A DNA stretch of 64,000 bases, from the NCBI RefSeq assembly GCF_000283515.1, contig NC_015976.1, forward strand, positions 930,001-994,000. Reading direction: 5' to 3'. The stretch is from Sphingobium sp. SYK-6. GTDB lineage: Bacteria; Pseudomonadota; Alphaproteobacteria; Sphingomonadales; Sphingomonadaceae. How positions within the stretch are numbered: the first letter of the stretch is position 1; each line of letters starts with the position of its first letter. The translations under genes were made by a program, and so were the position numbers. Below the pieces are notes generated by a model that had not been told where the DNA came from, did not search any database, and was given only the letters and a program-made list of their open reading frames with translations. Positions 17,570 to 25,627 of this stretch are shown piece after piece.

Positions 17570-18845
17570 CTGCGACGGGTGCATTCAAAGTTTCGCTGTC
17601 GGTCCTCACCGGATGGTCGCCGGGGGGCGCGGCAAATCGCGGTAATTCGACCCGAACCGTCGTGCCGACCCCGACCGTGCTTTCGAGGTTCAAAACCCCT
17701 CCATGCCGTTGAACGATATGCTTCACGATGGCGAGGCCCAGACCCGTTCCTCCCATCGCGCGGCTGCGACTCGAGTCGACACGGTAGAACCGCTCGGTGA
17801 GCCGGGGAAGATGCTCGGGCAGAATGCCATCCCCCTGATCCGTCACGCGCAATTCGACCATGTCCCGCTCGATCGGCTGGACGCTGACGGTGATCGGCGT
17901 GCCGGGGCTGCCATATTTGGCGGCATTGCTGATGAGATTGTGAAGGAGCTGGCTGAGCTGCGCGCGATCCCCCCTCACCAGCGGCAGGGCCGGGTCGACG
18001 TCGATCACGACGTCCTGCCCGCGCTTGTTCTGGCCCTGGCGGAAGACGGCCGCCACTTCCTCGACAAGCGATTGCAGCGCCACGGGCTGATCGGGCAATC
18101 GATATTTGTCCGCCTCGATGCGGGAGAGGGACATCAGGTCGTCGACCAGCCGCTGCATTCGCCGCGCTTCGCCGTCCATGATGGTGAGAAACCGCTCGCG
18201 CGTGGCCTGATCCGCGCCGGCAACCGGGTCGCGCAGCGTTTCGATGAAGCCCAATATGCCGGCGAGGGGCGTGCGCAGCTCGTGGCTGGCATTCGCCACG
18301 AAGTCGACGCGCATGCGCTCGGTGGCCTGCCGCCCGCTCTGGTCGAACAGCATCACCAGCAGGCGCTGTCCCGTGATCGGCTGGATGTCGAGTTCCCAGC
18401 TCTGCTCGGCGGCGCCAAGGCCCACGATCTCGATCCGGGCCGGACCCGTCGTGGCCCGGGCGCCTGCCAGCAGGTCGATCGCGGCGGGGTGGCGCAGCGC
18501 GAGTCGAACGTCCTGGCCGAGGATATGGCGGCCCAGCAGCGCGAGCCCGGCCTCATTGCAGCGCTCGATGCGTCCGGCATGCACGATGAGCGAGGGATGG
18601 GGCAATGCGCGCAACAGGGCATCGATGTCGTCCAGCTCCGTCCCGCCCTTGGAGGCAGCGGGCATGCGGACAGCCGTCGAGACCGTCCGGCGCTCCACGG
18701 CGTCGAACAACATGGCGACCCCGAACAGACCGCCGACGGCGCAAACGAGCGTCGCTTCCCAGCTGCTGGTGATCAGAAACACGAGAATGGCTGCCGCAGT
18801 CCCGGAAAGGCACAGGGTCCAGATCGATCGGTCGATACGGCTCAT
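17550..18845 (-). CDS. phoR: Phosphate regulon sensor kinase PhoR
   Basis: A 431-aa membrane histidine kinase. Two hydrophobic helices span residues about 8-46, a PAS-like domain follows (70-170), then the dimerisation domain with phosphorylated His188 in FVANASHELRTPLAG, and the ATPase domain with N-box NLISNAAKYG and G-boxes DQGDGI and GGTGLGLAIV. ATG 18845 is chosen since sequence upstream is low-quality and overlaps a divergent promoter. It phosphorylates PhoB when phosphate is limiting. It precedes pstS by 75 bp; the gene order phoR-pstSCAB-phoU-phoB splits the kinase and regulator to opposite ends. Confidence 0.93.
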   Translation of the reverse strand: MSRIDRSIWTLCLSGTAAAILVFLITSSWEATLVCAVGGLFGVAMLFDAVERRTVSTAVRMPAASKGGTELDDIDALLRALPHPSLIVHAGRIERCNEAGLALLGRHILGQDVRLALRHPAAIDLLAGARATTGPARIEIVGLGAAEQSWELDIQPITGQRLLVMLFDQSGRQATERMRVDFVANASHELRTPLAGILGFIETLRDPVAGADQATRERFLTIMDGEARRMQRLVDDLMSLSRIEADKYRLPDQPVALQSLVEEVAAVFRQGQNKRGQDVVIDVDPALPLVRGDRAQLSQLLHNLISNAAKYGSPGTPITVSVQPIERDMVELRVTDQGDGILPEHLPRLTERFYRVDSSRSRAMGGTGLGLAIVKHIVQRHGGVLNLESTVGVGTTVRVELPRFAAPPGDHPVRTDSETLNAPVADVTKAQ

Positions 18846-18934
18846 GGCCGCAGCCCCTAGATTATTTTGCCAAAGACTGCGATGCCGAATAAAAGGCACG
18901 ACCGATTGGCGTGTAGGGGCATGAGGGCGAAAGC

Positions 18935-19357
18935 ATGAGCGAGAGCAACCGGCCGGAGTCCCCGGATCAGCCCGCACAGGGGGCGGGCGAGGCCGGGGCA
19001 ACGTCGCGGCGGCAATTGCTGCGCATGGGCGCCGTGGCGGGGACCGTCGTACTGACCATACAGCCGGGCATCGCCCAGGCCGCGACGTCCGTGCTCACCT
19101 GCACCATTCCCGTGCCGGACCCGGCAAGAGCGGGGCAGGCGATCGCGCCGGACGGAACCACCGTCACGCGCGGCACGTCCGGCGCCTTTCCGGGCGGGCG
19201 CGTTTTCACGGGAGAAGATGTGCGGTCGGGCCTTCGCGGCGGCAATTTGCCCGGAACCGGTTATGAGGAAGGCCAGGCCTATCTCAATTACATCCGTCGC
19301 CTGCGCCACGGCCGAAGCGGCTTCACCTGCTATGCGTCGCTGATGGCCGCCCGCTAG
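18935..19357 (+). CDS. Tat-signal small exported protein heading the HprK/PqqD cluster
   Basis: A 140-aa protein I cannot assign to a named family. Residues 24-49 form a twin-arginine signal (SRRQLLRMGAVAGTVVLTIQ, ending IAQA), so it is probably exported folded. The mature part of about 90 residues is Gly/Pro-rich with two cysteines (LTCTIP and FTCYAS) and ends SLMAAR. It is 22 bp upstream of a PqqD-like gene and clearly begins the same transcription unit as an HprK-related kinase and a nucleotidyltransferase. By position it is the natural candidate substrate of that system; this is inference. It diverges from phoR. Confidence 0.6.
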   Translation: MSESNRPESPDQPAQGAGEAGATSRRQLLRMGAVAGTVVLTIQPGIAQAATSVLTCTIPVPDPARAGQAIAPDGTTVTRGTSGAFPGGRVFTGEDVRSGLRGGNLPGTGYEEGQAYLNYIRRLRHGRSGFTCYASLMAAR

Positions 19358-19379
19358 GCGGGCAGAAAGGATGGCGGGG

Positions 19380-19670
19380 ATGATCTACCGGGCGGAGCCG
19401 CCGGGCCAGATCCTGCTCGAAAGCCTGGGGCCTATCGATGCCCTTTTCCACAAGCGCTCGGGCGCTACGCATCTCGTGGCGGCGCCGGTGCCGCAGATCC
19501 TTGCCGCGCTTGCGGAAGGCCCGGCGGATATCGATGTCCTGCTGGCGCGGCTGGCCACCCGGTTCGATCTGGAGGGCGAGGCGGTTGCCGTGCAGGATGC
19601 CTTGCAAGCGCGCCTTGCGGAACTCGCGGCGCTCGGCCTCGTCCATGGCGACCGGCCGGCGGCGGGCTGA
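19380..19670 (+). CDS. HPr-rel-A system PqqD-family peptide chaperone
   Basis: A 96-aa protein with a winged-helix PqqD-like fold: FHKRSGATHLVAAPVPQILAALAEGP and the terminal LAELAALGLVHGD match small PqqD/RRE proteins that hold leader peptides for modifying enzymes. ATG 19380 is favoured over ATG 19371 because AAAGG lies at better spacing. The next gene is an HprK-related kinase, giving the pair known from annotation as the HPr-rel-A system, for which I know of no experimental function. In RiPP pathways such proteins deliver the precursor; here the precursor may be the Tat-signal protein upstream. Confidence 0.75.
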   Translation: MIYRAEPPGQILLESLGPIDALFHKRSGATHLVAAPVPQILAALAEGPADIDVLLARLATRFDLEGEAVAVQDALQARLAELAALGLVHGDRPAAG

Positions 19671-19678
19671 CGGCGGCG

Positions 19679-20548
19679 GTGCGCCACGAGATCGCTCTTG
19701 GCATCGGTCCGGTCATTTTTCGGGTCGGCTCGGCCTGGCCTGAGCCGGTGCGGCAACTCGCGGCCCTGTATGCCGCTTATCCGCCGGTCGATCCTGCCCG
19801 GCGCGTGCCTGATTTCACCGTGCGGCTGCAGCCGACCCGTCCCTGGCGACGGCTGATCCGGCCTTCCATCTTCGTGGCCGGCGATCACTGGCTGCCCGAT
19901 GCTGCCCCGATGGCGCTGGCGCACGGCCTGCTGGCGGCCGAGATGGGCATGAACCTGCAGATGGCGCTGGGATGGCGGCGGCATGTCCTTCTCCATGCGT
20001 CCTGCGTGGAGAAAGAGGGGCGCGCCATCGTCATCACCGGCGAGTCCGGCAGCGGCAAGTCCACGCTCGCGGCGCTGCTGGGGGAGCGCGGCTGGCGCCT
20101 GATGGGCGACGAGTTCGCCTTGCTCGATCCCGCGAGCGGCGCCGTGTTCGGCTTCCCGCGTCTCATCAGCCTGAAGAACGAAGCCATCGACGTGGCCACC
20201 GCCGGCATCGATCCGCGGCGGCTCGGGCCGCGCCTTGAGGGAACGGCGAAAGGCGCGATCCGCCATCTCGTTCCGGCGGCGAACGCGATCGCGCGCATGG
20301 CCGAACCTGCCGAGCCCGCGCTGCTGCTCATGCCGCGTTTCGGATATGCGGCTGCGCAGAGGCCGGTGGACTCGGGCGAGGCCTTCATGCGGCTGACCGA
20401 AGCCTCGACCAATTATGTCGCGCTCGGCGAAGCGGGCTTCAGGGCGCTGACCCGCTTCGTGCGCCATGTGCCTGCCGTTGCGCTCGATTATCCGGACAGT
20501 GCGACCGCGCTCGACCAGGTGGATACCCTGTGGAGCGGGCTCGCATGA
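19679..20548 (+). CDS. HprK-related kinase A
   Basis: A 289-aa P-loop kinase-like protein. Walker A is GESGSGKST (residues about 120-128), preceded by LLHASCVEKEGRAIVI and followed by GWRLMGDEFALLD, which matches the HPr Ser kinase core; the N-terminal about 100 residues are specific to this subgroup. It starts at GTG 19679, 8 bp after the PqqD-like gene. HprK proteins phosphorylate serine; relatives in lasso-peptide clusters phosphorylate a precursor peptide. No HPr protein is nearby, so a protein or peptide made in this cluster is the likelier substrate (inference). The stop overlaps the nucleotidyltransferase start (ATGA). Confidence 0.8.
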   Translation: MRHEIALGIGPVIFRVGSAWPEPVRQLAALYAAYPPVDPARRVPDFTVRLQPTRPWRRLIRPSIFVAGDHWLPDAAPMALAHGLLAAEMGMNLQMALGWRRHVLLHASCVEKEGRAIVITGESGSGKSTLAALLGERGWRLMGDEFALLDPASGAVFGFPRLISLKNEAIDVATAGIDPRRLGPRLEGTAKGAIRHLVPAANAIARMAEPAEPALLLMPRFGYAAAQRPVDSGEAFMRLTEASTNYVALGEAGFRALTRFVRHVPAVALDYPDSATALDQVDTLWSGLA

Positions 20549-21591
20549 GGGCGGCGTGGCTGCTTGTCGCCGTGCTGCGCGATCCTGCGCTGGCGGAGCG
20601 GCTGAATGCTCGCGACTGGACGGCGCTGCTCACCGCAGCCCGGGCGGAGCGCCTGATCGGTACGCTGGCCGAGAAGCTGGACGGCGGCCTCCCTGTGCCC
20701 GAGGACGTCGCCGCCATTCTCGCTGATGCGCGCGTGGATGCACTGCGCGACCGACAGCAGGCCTTGTGGGAAATCGATCGCGCCATGGCCGCGCTCGCGC
20801 CGCTGGAATGCCCGGTCGTGCTGCTCAAGGGCAGCGCGTTCGTGGCGGCGGGCCTGCTCGCGGGGCAGGGGCGGGCGATCGGCGATCTCGACATTCTCGT
20901 GCCGCGCGACCGGCTGGATGCGGTCGAGGCGGCGCTGCTTGCCGCCGGCTGGGAATGGGTCAAGCCGGACCCCTATGATGATGCTTATTATCGGCGATGG
21001 ATGCATGAGTTGCCGCCGCTCATCCATGTCGAGCGGGACCGGATGATCGATGTTCACCACACGATTCTGCCCCTCACTGCCCGGCGGCGGCCGGACGCGG
21101 CGGGGCTGATCGCGCAGGCCGTGGACCTGCCCCGCTCAGGCGACGGAAGGCCATCAGCGCGCGTGCTGCGGGTCGAGGACATGCTCTGCCATGCCGCCGC
21201 ACACCTGCTCGCCGACGGGGACCTGACCGGCGGGCTGAGAAACCTCTGGGATATCCATTGCCTCATCATGGAGTATCGCGAGGCGCCGGGCTTCTGGGAA
21301 GCGCTGGCCGCGCGCGCCGCGCATCATGATCTGACCGGTCCTGTGCGGCGCGCGGTGCGCCTTTCCGCGCGCATCTTCGGGACCGACATAGCCCGGTCAT
21401 GGCGCCAGAGCCGCTTCACGGACAGCCTGTTCGCTGCCCGGCTCACTTGCCGGACGGGATGGGGCACCGAGAGCCGCCCCCTCCTGCGACAGGGCTTCTA
21501 CATCCGCTCGCACCTGCTGCGCATGCCGCCGCTCATGCTCGCCAGGCACCTCTGGACGAAGTGGCGCAAGGGATATCGGCTGGCCGGCTGA
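20545..21591 (+). CDS. Nucleotidyltransferase family protein (PF14907 type)
   Basis: A 348-aa protein. The nucleotidyltransferase core is visible as LLKGSAFVAAGLL followed by GRAIGDLDILVPRDRL (residues about 97-133), with the paired Asp of the G-D-x-D motif, and the strand RMIDVHHTILP further on. These mark the NTP_transf_5 family, often found beside HprK-like and PqqD-like genes in peptide-modification clusters. ATG 20545 overlaps the kinase stop, so the two are co-translated; an in-frame upstream start at 20530 lies inside the kinase. The transferred nucleotide and acceptor are unknown. It is the last gene of the cluster and faces gph. Confidence 0.8.
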   Translation: MRAAWLLVAVLRDPALAERLNARDWTALLTAARAERLIGTLAEKLDGGLPVPEDVAAILADARVDALRDRQQALWEIDRAMAALAPLECPVVLLKGSAFVAAGLLAGQGRAIGDLDILVPRDRLDAVEAALLAAGWEWVKPDPYDDAYYRRWMHELPPLIHVERDRMIDVHHTILPLTARRRPDAAGLIAQAVDLPRSGDGRPSARVLRVEDMLCHAAAHLLADGDLTGGLRNLWDIHCLIMEYREAPGFWEALAARAAHHDLTGPVRRAVRLSARIFGTDIARSWRQSRFTDSLFAARLTCRTGWGTESRPLLRQGFYIRSHLLRMPPLMLARHLWTKWRKGYRLAG

Positions 21592-21616
21592 GTGCGGCCC
21601 CGCATGCCCGCCCGCG

Positions 21617-22288
21617 TCAGGACCAGCGCTCCAGGAGCGGCACAAGCTCGTCATAATGATCGATGCCGGCATCGGCGCCGAGTTCCTCGGCCGTGCAGGC
21701 GACGAAGCCGAAGCTGACTGCGATGGAGGGAATGCCCGCCGCGCGCGCGGCGATGGTGTCATTGTCCGTATCGCCCAGGAAGATCGCGCGTCCGCCGCCT
21801 GCGCGCGTCACCATCTCGTCGACCAGATCGGGCAGGGGCTTGAGGCGATTCGGCCCCAGCGTGTCGCCGCCGACGATCGCGGCGAAGCGCGGCGCGAGGC
21901 CCAGCGTCTCCAGCAGCGGGCGGGCGAGATATTCCCGCTTGTTGGTGCAGACCGCCAGCCGCACGCCCCGGGCCTCAAGCACGTCCATCGCCTCGATCAG
22001 CCCGGGATAGGGCCGGGTGTGGACGGCGATATTGGCAGCATAATGGTCCAGCATGATCGGCTGGAGCGCGTCGAGCAGTGCTTCGTCCGTGACGCCGGCG
22101 ATGGCGAGTGCCCGCTCCAGCATGCGCCGCGCGCCGCGCCCGATGAAGGGGCGGATCGTCTCCACCGGAAACGGGCCATGGCCGAGCGTGCCAAGCGCGT
22201 GATTGACCGCAGCGGTCAGGTCGGCGCTCGTATCGAGCAATGTGCCATCCAGGTCGAAGCCGACGATATCGAAGGGAATTTTGGTCAT
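21617..22288 (-). CDS. gph: Phosphoglycolate phosphatase (HAD family)
   Basis: A 223-aa HAD-superfamily hydrolase. Motif I is FDLDGTLLDT near the N-terminus (nucleophile and acid Asp), motif II includes VCTNK, and motif III/IV is KPLPDLVDE ... FLGDTDNDTIAARAAG. The cap domain is inserted after motif I as in Gph proteins, which remove phosphate from 2-phosphoglycolate. ATG 22288 is preceded by GGGGAG at good spacing, so an ATG four codons upstream is rejected. It stands alone between convergent and divergent neighbours. Confidence 0.85.
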   Translation of the reverse strand: MTKIPFDIVGFDLDGTLLDTSADLTAAVNHALGTLGHGPFPVETIRPFIGRGARRMLERALAIAGVTDEALLDALQPIMLDHYAANIAVHTRPYPGLIEAMDVLEARGVRLAVCTNKREYLARPLLETLGLAPRFAAIVGGDTLGPNRLKPLPDLVDEMVTRAGGGRAIFLGDTDNDTIAARAAGIPSIAVSFGFVACTAEELGADAGIDHYDELVPLLERWS

Positions 22289-22607
22289 CGGGCTCCCCAT
22301 GCCCGTTGTGCGGTGGCGCGATCAAGCCAAACATGGCAAGGGCGCGGGGCGACAAGGCGCCGGTGTCCGGTGGCTTCGTGCAGAGCGGCCGACGGCCGGC
22401 ATGCGGAGCGGCGTCTCCGCTGGGCCGCGCGGGCGAAATGCTCTTCATGGCCACCGGGGCAGGGGCGCCTTTTGCCCGGGAGAAGCGGGCGCGGGAAGGC
22501 GGACCCGCGTCCCGATCGGCGCGAAGGCGGCCCGATCCCCGTCCGTCGTCATTTGGTCCGGACATGCGGGGCTGTGCCTCCTCTCCGGTCAGGGAGGATA
22601 GCGAATC
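22289..22607. other. Divergent intergenic region between gph and glmU
   Basis: A stretch of 319 bp, very GC-rich. It must contain the promoters of gph (leftward) and glmU (rightward). I see no clear consensus promoter, no ribosome-site-backed open frame and no tRNA. GGAGG just before 22608 serves the glmU GTG start. Confidence 0.4.
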
Positions 22608-23984
22608 GTGTCCACGTCGCCTCATGCGCCGCTTGCCGTCATCATTCTTGCCGCCGGGCAGGGAACCCGCATGAAGTCGCGCGTCCACAAGGTTCTGCAT
22701 CCCGTGGCGGGGCGGCCGATGCTGCTGCATCTGCTGGCCAGTGCGGGCGAACTGGCCCCCGCGCGGCAAGTCGTCGTGGTGGGGGCCGGCCGCGAGCAGG
22801 TGGAGCGCGCGGTCGCGGGCAAGGGCGTCGACATCGCCGTGCAGGCGCAGCAACTCGGCACGGGCCATGCCGTGGCGCAGGCGAAGGAGGCTCTGGTGGG
22901 CTTCGAGGGCGATGTCCTCATTCTCTACGGGGACGTGCCGCTGGTGCGCGCGGAAACGATGCAGGCCATGGTCCGCCGCCTGCACGGAGCGGACGATCCC
23001 GCCTGCGTGGTGCTTGGCTTCCGGCCCGCCGACGCGGCGGCTTATGGTCGCATCATCGCGGATGCGGACGGGCGCATCGCGCGCATGGTCGAGTTCAAGG
23101 ATGCCGATGAGGCGGAGCGCGCGGTCGATCTGTGCAACAGCGGCCTCATGGCCGTGCGCTCGGCCGATCTCTTCGCGCTGCTAGAGCGGGTGGGCAATGA
23201 CAATGCGGCGGGCGAATATTATCTGCCGGACATCGTGATGCTGGCCGCGTCCGACGGCCACGCGAGCGCGGTGATCGAGACGGACGCGCACGAGGTCGCC
23301 GGCGTCAACAGCCGCGCGGAACTGGCCGCGGTGGAAGCGATCTGGCAGGACCGCCGGCGCGCGGAGGCGATGCGCGAGGGCGTGACGCTGGTGGCGCCCG
23401 GGACCGTGTTCTTCGCGCATGATACGCAGATCGCGGCGGATGTGACGATCGAGCCAAATGTGGTTTTCGGGCCCGGCGTGCGGATCGAGGAAGGCGCGGT
23501 GATCCATGCCTTCTGTCATCTGGAAGGCGCGCGTGTGGGGCCGGGCGTCTCGGTCGGTCCCTATGCGCGGCTGCGGCCCGGCGCGGTGCTCGAGGAGAAG
23601 GCCCGCGTCGGCAATTTCGTCGAGATCAAGAATGCCACGCTCGGCAAGGGGGCCAAGGCGAATCACCTTTCCTATGTCGGCGATGCGACGGTGGGCGAGG
23701 AGGTGAACATCGGCGCCGGCACGATCACCTGCAATTATGACGGCTATTTCAAGCACCAGACGATCATCGGCGACCGGGCCTTCATCGGTTCGAACAGCGC
23801 TCTGATCGCGCCGGTGAAGATCGGGCGCGACGCGATCGTCGCGGCCGGCAGCGCCGTCTCGCGGGACGTGGCGGACGGGGAATTGCGGCTCGTCCGGGCC
23901 GAACAGCTCGTCAAGCCGGGCTGGGCGGACCGCTTCCATGACGCCATGCGCAAGAAGAAGGCCGCCGACAAGAAGACGGATTAG
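22608..23984 (+). CDS. glmU: Bifunctional N-acetylglucosamine-1-phosphate uridyltransferase / glucosamine-1-phosphate acetyltransferase
   Basis: A 458-aa cytoplasmic enzyme making UDP-GlcNAc for peptidoglycan and LPS. The N-terminal uridyltransferase domain has IILAAGQGTRMKS (residues 12-24), the QLGTGHAVAQA loop and ILYGDVPLV; the C-terminal left-handed beta-helix begins near 255 and includes VGNFVEIKNATLG and the acetyltransferase loop NIGAGTITCNYDGY. It starts at GTG 22608 behind GGAGG. The length is normal for the family. Confidence 0.95.
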   Translation: MSTSPHAPLAVIILAAGQGTRMKSRVHKVLHPVAGRPMLLHLLASAGELAPARQVVVVGAGREQVERAVAGKGVDIAVQAQQLGTGHAVAQAKEALVGFEGDVLILYGDVPLVRAETMQAMVRRLHGADDPACVVLGFRPADAAAYGRIIADADGRIARMVEFKDADEAERAVDLCNSGLMAVRSADLFALLERVGNDNAAGEYYLPDIVMLAASDGHASAVIETDAHEVAGVNSRAELAAVEAIWQDRRRAEAMREGVTLVAPGTVFFAHDTQIAADVTIEPNVVFGPGVRIEEGAVIHAFCHLEGARVGPGVSVGPYARLRPGAVLEEKARVGNFVEIKNATLGKGAKANHLSYVGDATVGEEVNIGAGTITCNYDGYFKHQTIIGDRAFIGSNSALIAPVKIGRDAIVAAGSAVSRDVADGELRLVRAEQLVKPGWADRFHDAMRKKKAADKKTD

Positions 23985-24388
23985 GCGCCGCGGACGAATG
24001 CGGGGGCCGCGCGTCATCGGGTGCCCGGCGCCTGTTCGCGTCCAGCGCCCGCTATCGCTGCGCCCAAATGATGGTGCAGTGCGACAAAATGGGATGATTT
24101 CGTTGTCCGATGACGAAATTATGCAATCGTTTCTTCGCCAGCCATGCCAGACCAGCGTCCGCGACGGGCTTTGGTCCGGGCGCGGAATCGCTCGTCCGGA
24201 TGAGTGTGGGGCTCCTTGGACAGCGTTTCACCGCGTTTCCCGAGCTGGCGCGCTGGCTCGACATCACGTCTCCGTGGGAGGTGCGCGAGAGCGCATGCGA
24301 GGCGTTCATGTGGGAAGGGGAGAGGGCGGCGCCTGCGCCGCCCTCTCTTCAGCCGGTGGGCCGGGCGCCAGACGGTCCCGCCATATCC
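23985..24388. other. Gene-free stretch between glmU and the AI-2E transporter gene
   Basis: About 400 bp with no gene I can defend. Short open frames exist on the + strand (from 24091 and 24110), but they run on into sequence antisense to the transporter gene and have no recognisable domain or ribosome site. The central part (24070-24150) is less GC-rich than its surroundings. A strong hairpin at the right end is listed separately. Confidence 0.4.
24320..24347. terminator. Strong hairpin downstream of the AI-2E transporter gene
   Basis: GAGAGGGCGGCG at 24320-24331 pairs perfectly with CGCCGCCCTCTC at 24336-24347: a 12-bp GC-rich stem with a 4-base loop. It lies 42 bp past the stop of the minus-strand transporter gene, followed on that strand by CCCCTTCCCA rather than a T-run. 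Confidence 0.6.
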
Positions 24389-25420
24389 TCAGCGCTCCAC
24401 TTTCGCGTCGCTGCTCATCAGCAGCGCGACGGGACGAAGCGTCGGCACCACGCGGCACAGATCGACAAGGAGCGCGGTGAGCGGCGTCGCCAGGAGCGTG
24501 CCTGCCGCGCCCCAGGCCCATGTCCAGACGAGCAGCGAGACGAGCACTACCAGCGAGGAGAGCGCCATCTGCTTCCCCATCACGCGCGGATCGACATAAT
24601 TGCCCATGATCTGCTCGATCACCAGCAGGCCGGCGGCAATGACCAGCGCCGTGCCGACATCGCGCGTTATCGCGACATAAGCAGCGGGCAGCGCCCCGGC
24701 GATGATCGATCCGATCGTCGGAATGAAATTCAGCAGCAGCGCGAGCAGGCCCCAGGTGAGGAGCAGATCGACTCCGAAGAAAGAAAGCCATAGCGCATAG
24801 AGAGCGCCGGTGACCGCGCCCAGCAGCAGGCGCACCAGCATGAAGCGCCGAAGTTGGGCGCCGGCCTGTTCGATGGCATCGAGCCAGGCCCCGTCCCCCC
24901 CGAGCGCTTCCATCTTCCGGCGCCAGACCGGACCTTCGAGCAGCATCAGCAGCACGAGGAAGAGGATGAGCACAAGGCCGGTCACGATGGTGGCGGTGGT
25001 TCCCAGCAGGCCTTGCGTGATGGTGAACGCCGGTTCCATCAGGCGCGCGGCGAGCCCCTGCAATTGCTCCGGTTCCATGAGGGAGGCGCCGAGCAGGGCG
25101 TCGCCGCCACTTTGCGCCAGCTGCTTGGTTCGCTCGGCGACGGCGGGCGCCATCGAGACAATCTGGCCACCGGCGATGGAAAGGCCCGCGCCCAGCGCGA
25201 CGATGAGCGCAAGGACGAGGCCTGTTGCGGCAAGCGGGCCGAGCCAGCCCAGGGAGGGCGGCACGGCGCGGCTGATGCGCTTTGCGAGGGGGGCGACCGC
25301 CAGCGCAGCGAGCAACGCCGCGACGACCGGCACCGCGACCATCGCGGTGGCGCGCAATGTCCACGCGACGACTAGCACGGCGATGAGCGCGAGCAGGGCG
25401 TTGCGGGTCGGCAGGGCCAT
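24389..25420 (-). CDS. AI-2E/PerM family membrane transporter
   Basis: A 343-aa inner-membrane protein with about seven to eight hydrophobic segments. The long periplasmic-side helix region (residues 75-150) and the later motifs LLNFIPTIGSIIAGALPA and VDPRVMGKQMALSSLVV are hallmarks of the AI-2E exporter/PerM family (PF01594). Family members export signalling molecules, peptides or act in Na+/H+ exchange; the substrate here is unknown. The start at ATG 25420 gives a hydrophobic N-terminus right away. A much longer open frame continues upstream on this strand, but that part is antisense to the neighbouring epimerase gene and is not coding. Confidence 0.8.
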   Translation of the reverse strand: MALPTRNALLALIAVLVVAWTLRATAMVAVPVVAALLAALAVAPLAKRISRAVPPSLGWLGPLAATGLVLALIVALGAGLSIAGGQIVSMAPAVAERTKQLAQSGGDALLGASLMEPEQLQGLAARLMEPAFTITQGLLGTTATIVTGLVLILFLVLLMLLEGPVWRRKMEALGGDGAWLDAIEQAGAQLRRFMLVRLLLGAVTGALYALWLSFFGVDLLLTWGLLALLLNFIPTIGSIIAGALPAAYVAITRDVGTALVIAAGLLVIEQIMGNYVDPRVMGKQMALSSLVVLVSLLVWTWAWGAAGTLLATPLTALLVDLCRVVPTLRPVALLMSSDAKVER

Positions 25421-25627
25421 CGGGATGCGCTTTCTTTGCTGGCGAAGAGGAAGACCGGCGCTGTGCGGCCGGAGCCGCGTCTTCGAACGGCTCCCGGAAC
25501 GGAATGCCGGGGCGCGCGGCAAGTTCCCTTGCACCGGAGGGCGAATGACGGGGAACGATCCCGTCCCGGGCCCGTAATGAACCGGAAAGACCGGTCCTTC
25601 GGGATCATGAAGGGAGGCGCCAGCAGC

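Noticed and set aside
23985..24388. tRNA or structured RNA gene
   Set aside because: I found no acceptor-stem pairing with a TTCGA loop and CCA; only a terminator-like hairpin is evident.
24110..24793. Plus-strand open frame upstream of and across the 3' end of the AI-2E transporter gene
   Set aside because: Most of it is antisense to the transporter; the first about 70 codons look slightly protein-like but lack a ribosome site and homology.
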